Origin: Candidatus Gastranaerophilales bacterium
GTDB lineage: Bacteria > Cyanobacteriota > Vampirovibrionia > Gastranaerophilales > Gastranaerophilaceae
Reading direction: 5' to 3'
Length of the DNA stretch: 21,603 nt
NCBI GenBank assembly: GCA_900752845.1
Contig: CAADWU010000076.1
Span: forward strand, 1-21,603
Shown here: one piece after another, positions 21,566-21,603 of the stretch
Layout of the letters: each line of letters begins with the position of its first letter
How positions within the stretch are numbered: the first letter of the stretch is position 1
Notes under the pieces: generated by a model
What the model was told of the DNA's origin: nothing
Seen by the model: only the letters and a program-made list of their open reading frames with translations
Database searches by the model: none
Translations under genes and position numbers: made by a program

Positions 21566-21603
21566 TGTTGTAAAAACAACATAATTTTTTATATATAAAT
21601 ATA

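Overview
This is an AT-rich bacterial chromosomal window with mostly housekeeping genes and no gene-free stretch longer than about 200 bases. I see no phage, transposase, CRISPR, rRNA or tRNA signal. The genes found, the low GC, and lineage-type orphan proteins (a flagellin-like protein starting MGMAAGQARLL, a small SH3-like secreted protein, a DUF3137 membrane protein, a RgpF-like protein) suggest an uncultured gut bacterium of the Gastranaerophilales/Melainabacteria (Vampirovibrionia) type. That placement is inference from protein style, not from a marker search.

Layout. 1-1969 (minus): 5' end of a CooC/MinD-like P-loop ATPase, a MetE/UROD-like zinc methyltransferase, a terminator hairpin, and ribosomal protein L9 (rplI). 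2032-3222: a 75-residue protein divergent from a small XRE repressor, then a secreted SH3-like protein whose stop abuts the XRE stop. 3319-7082 (minus): pheT and a DUF3137 membrane protein. 7158-8891: two cell-surface glycan genes (RgpF-like and family 2 glycosyltransferase) that converge and overlap by 45 bp. 8972-12006 (minus): an orphan one-TM protein and the B12-dependent ribonucleotide reductase nrdJ. 12187-16314 (plus): a GltP-like symporter and ileS, 6 nt apart. 16516-17892 (plus): a flagellin-like coiled-coil protein. 17966-20059 (minus): fusA. 20192-21486 (plus): uppS and rdgB, 2 nt apart. The window ends on a strong promoter for a gene outside it.

How the genes fit together. Two themes recur. 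One is corrinoid/methyl metabolism: a CooC-like ATPase next to a MetE-like methyltransferase, plus an adenosylcobalamin-dependent RNR further along. The other is translation: rplI, pheT, ileS and fusA, each isolated from its usual partners. Envelope genes (uppS, the two glycan genes, the SH3-like protein) make up most of the rest.

The most notable observations are: an altered class I signature in IleRS (HVGT instead of HIGH, with a one-residue insertion before it); an ~82-bp palindrome-bracketed repeat present twice, each time at the 3' end of a gene, once supplying the methyltransferase C-terminus; a candidate flagellar sigma-28-type promoter before the flagellin-like gene; several promoters whose -10 box lies only 6-10 nt before the start codon (apparently leaderless genes); and a perfect DnaA box in the nrdJ/gltP intergenic region. 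I found no clearly new multi-gene defence or mobile system.
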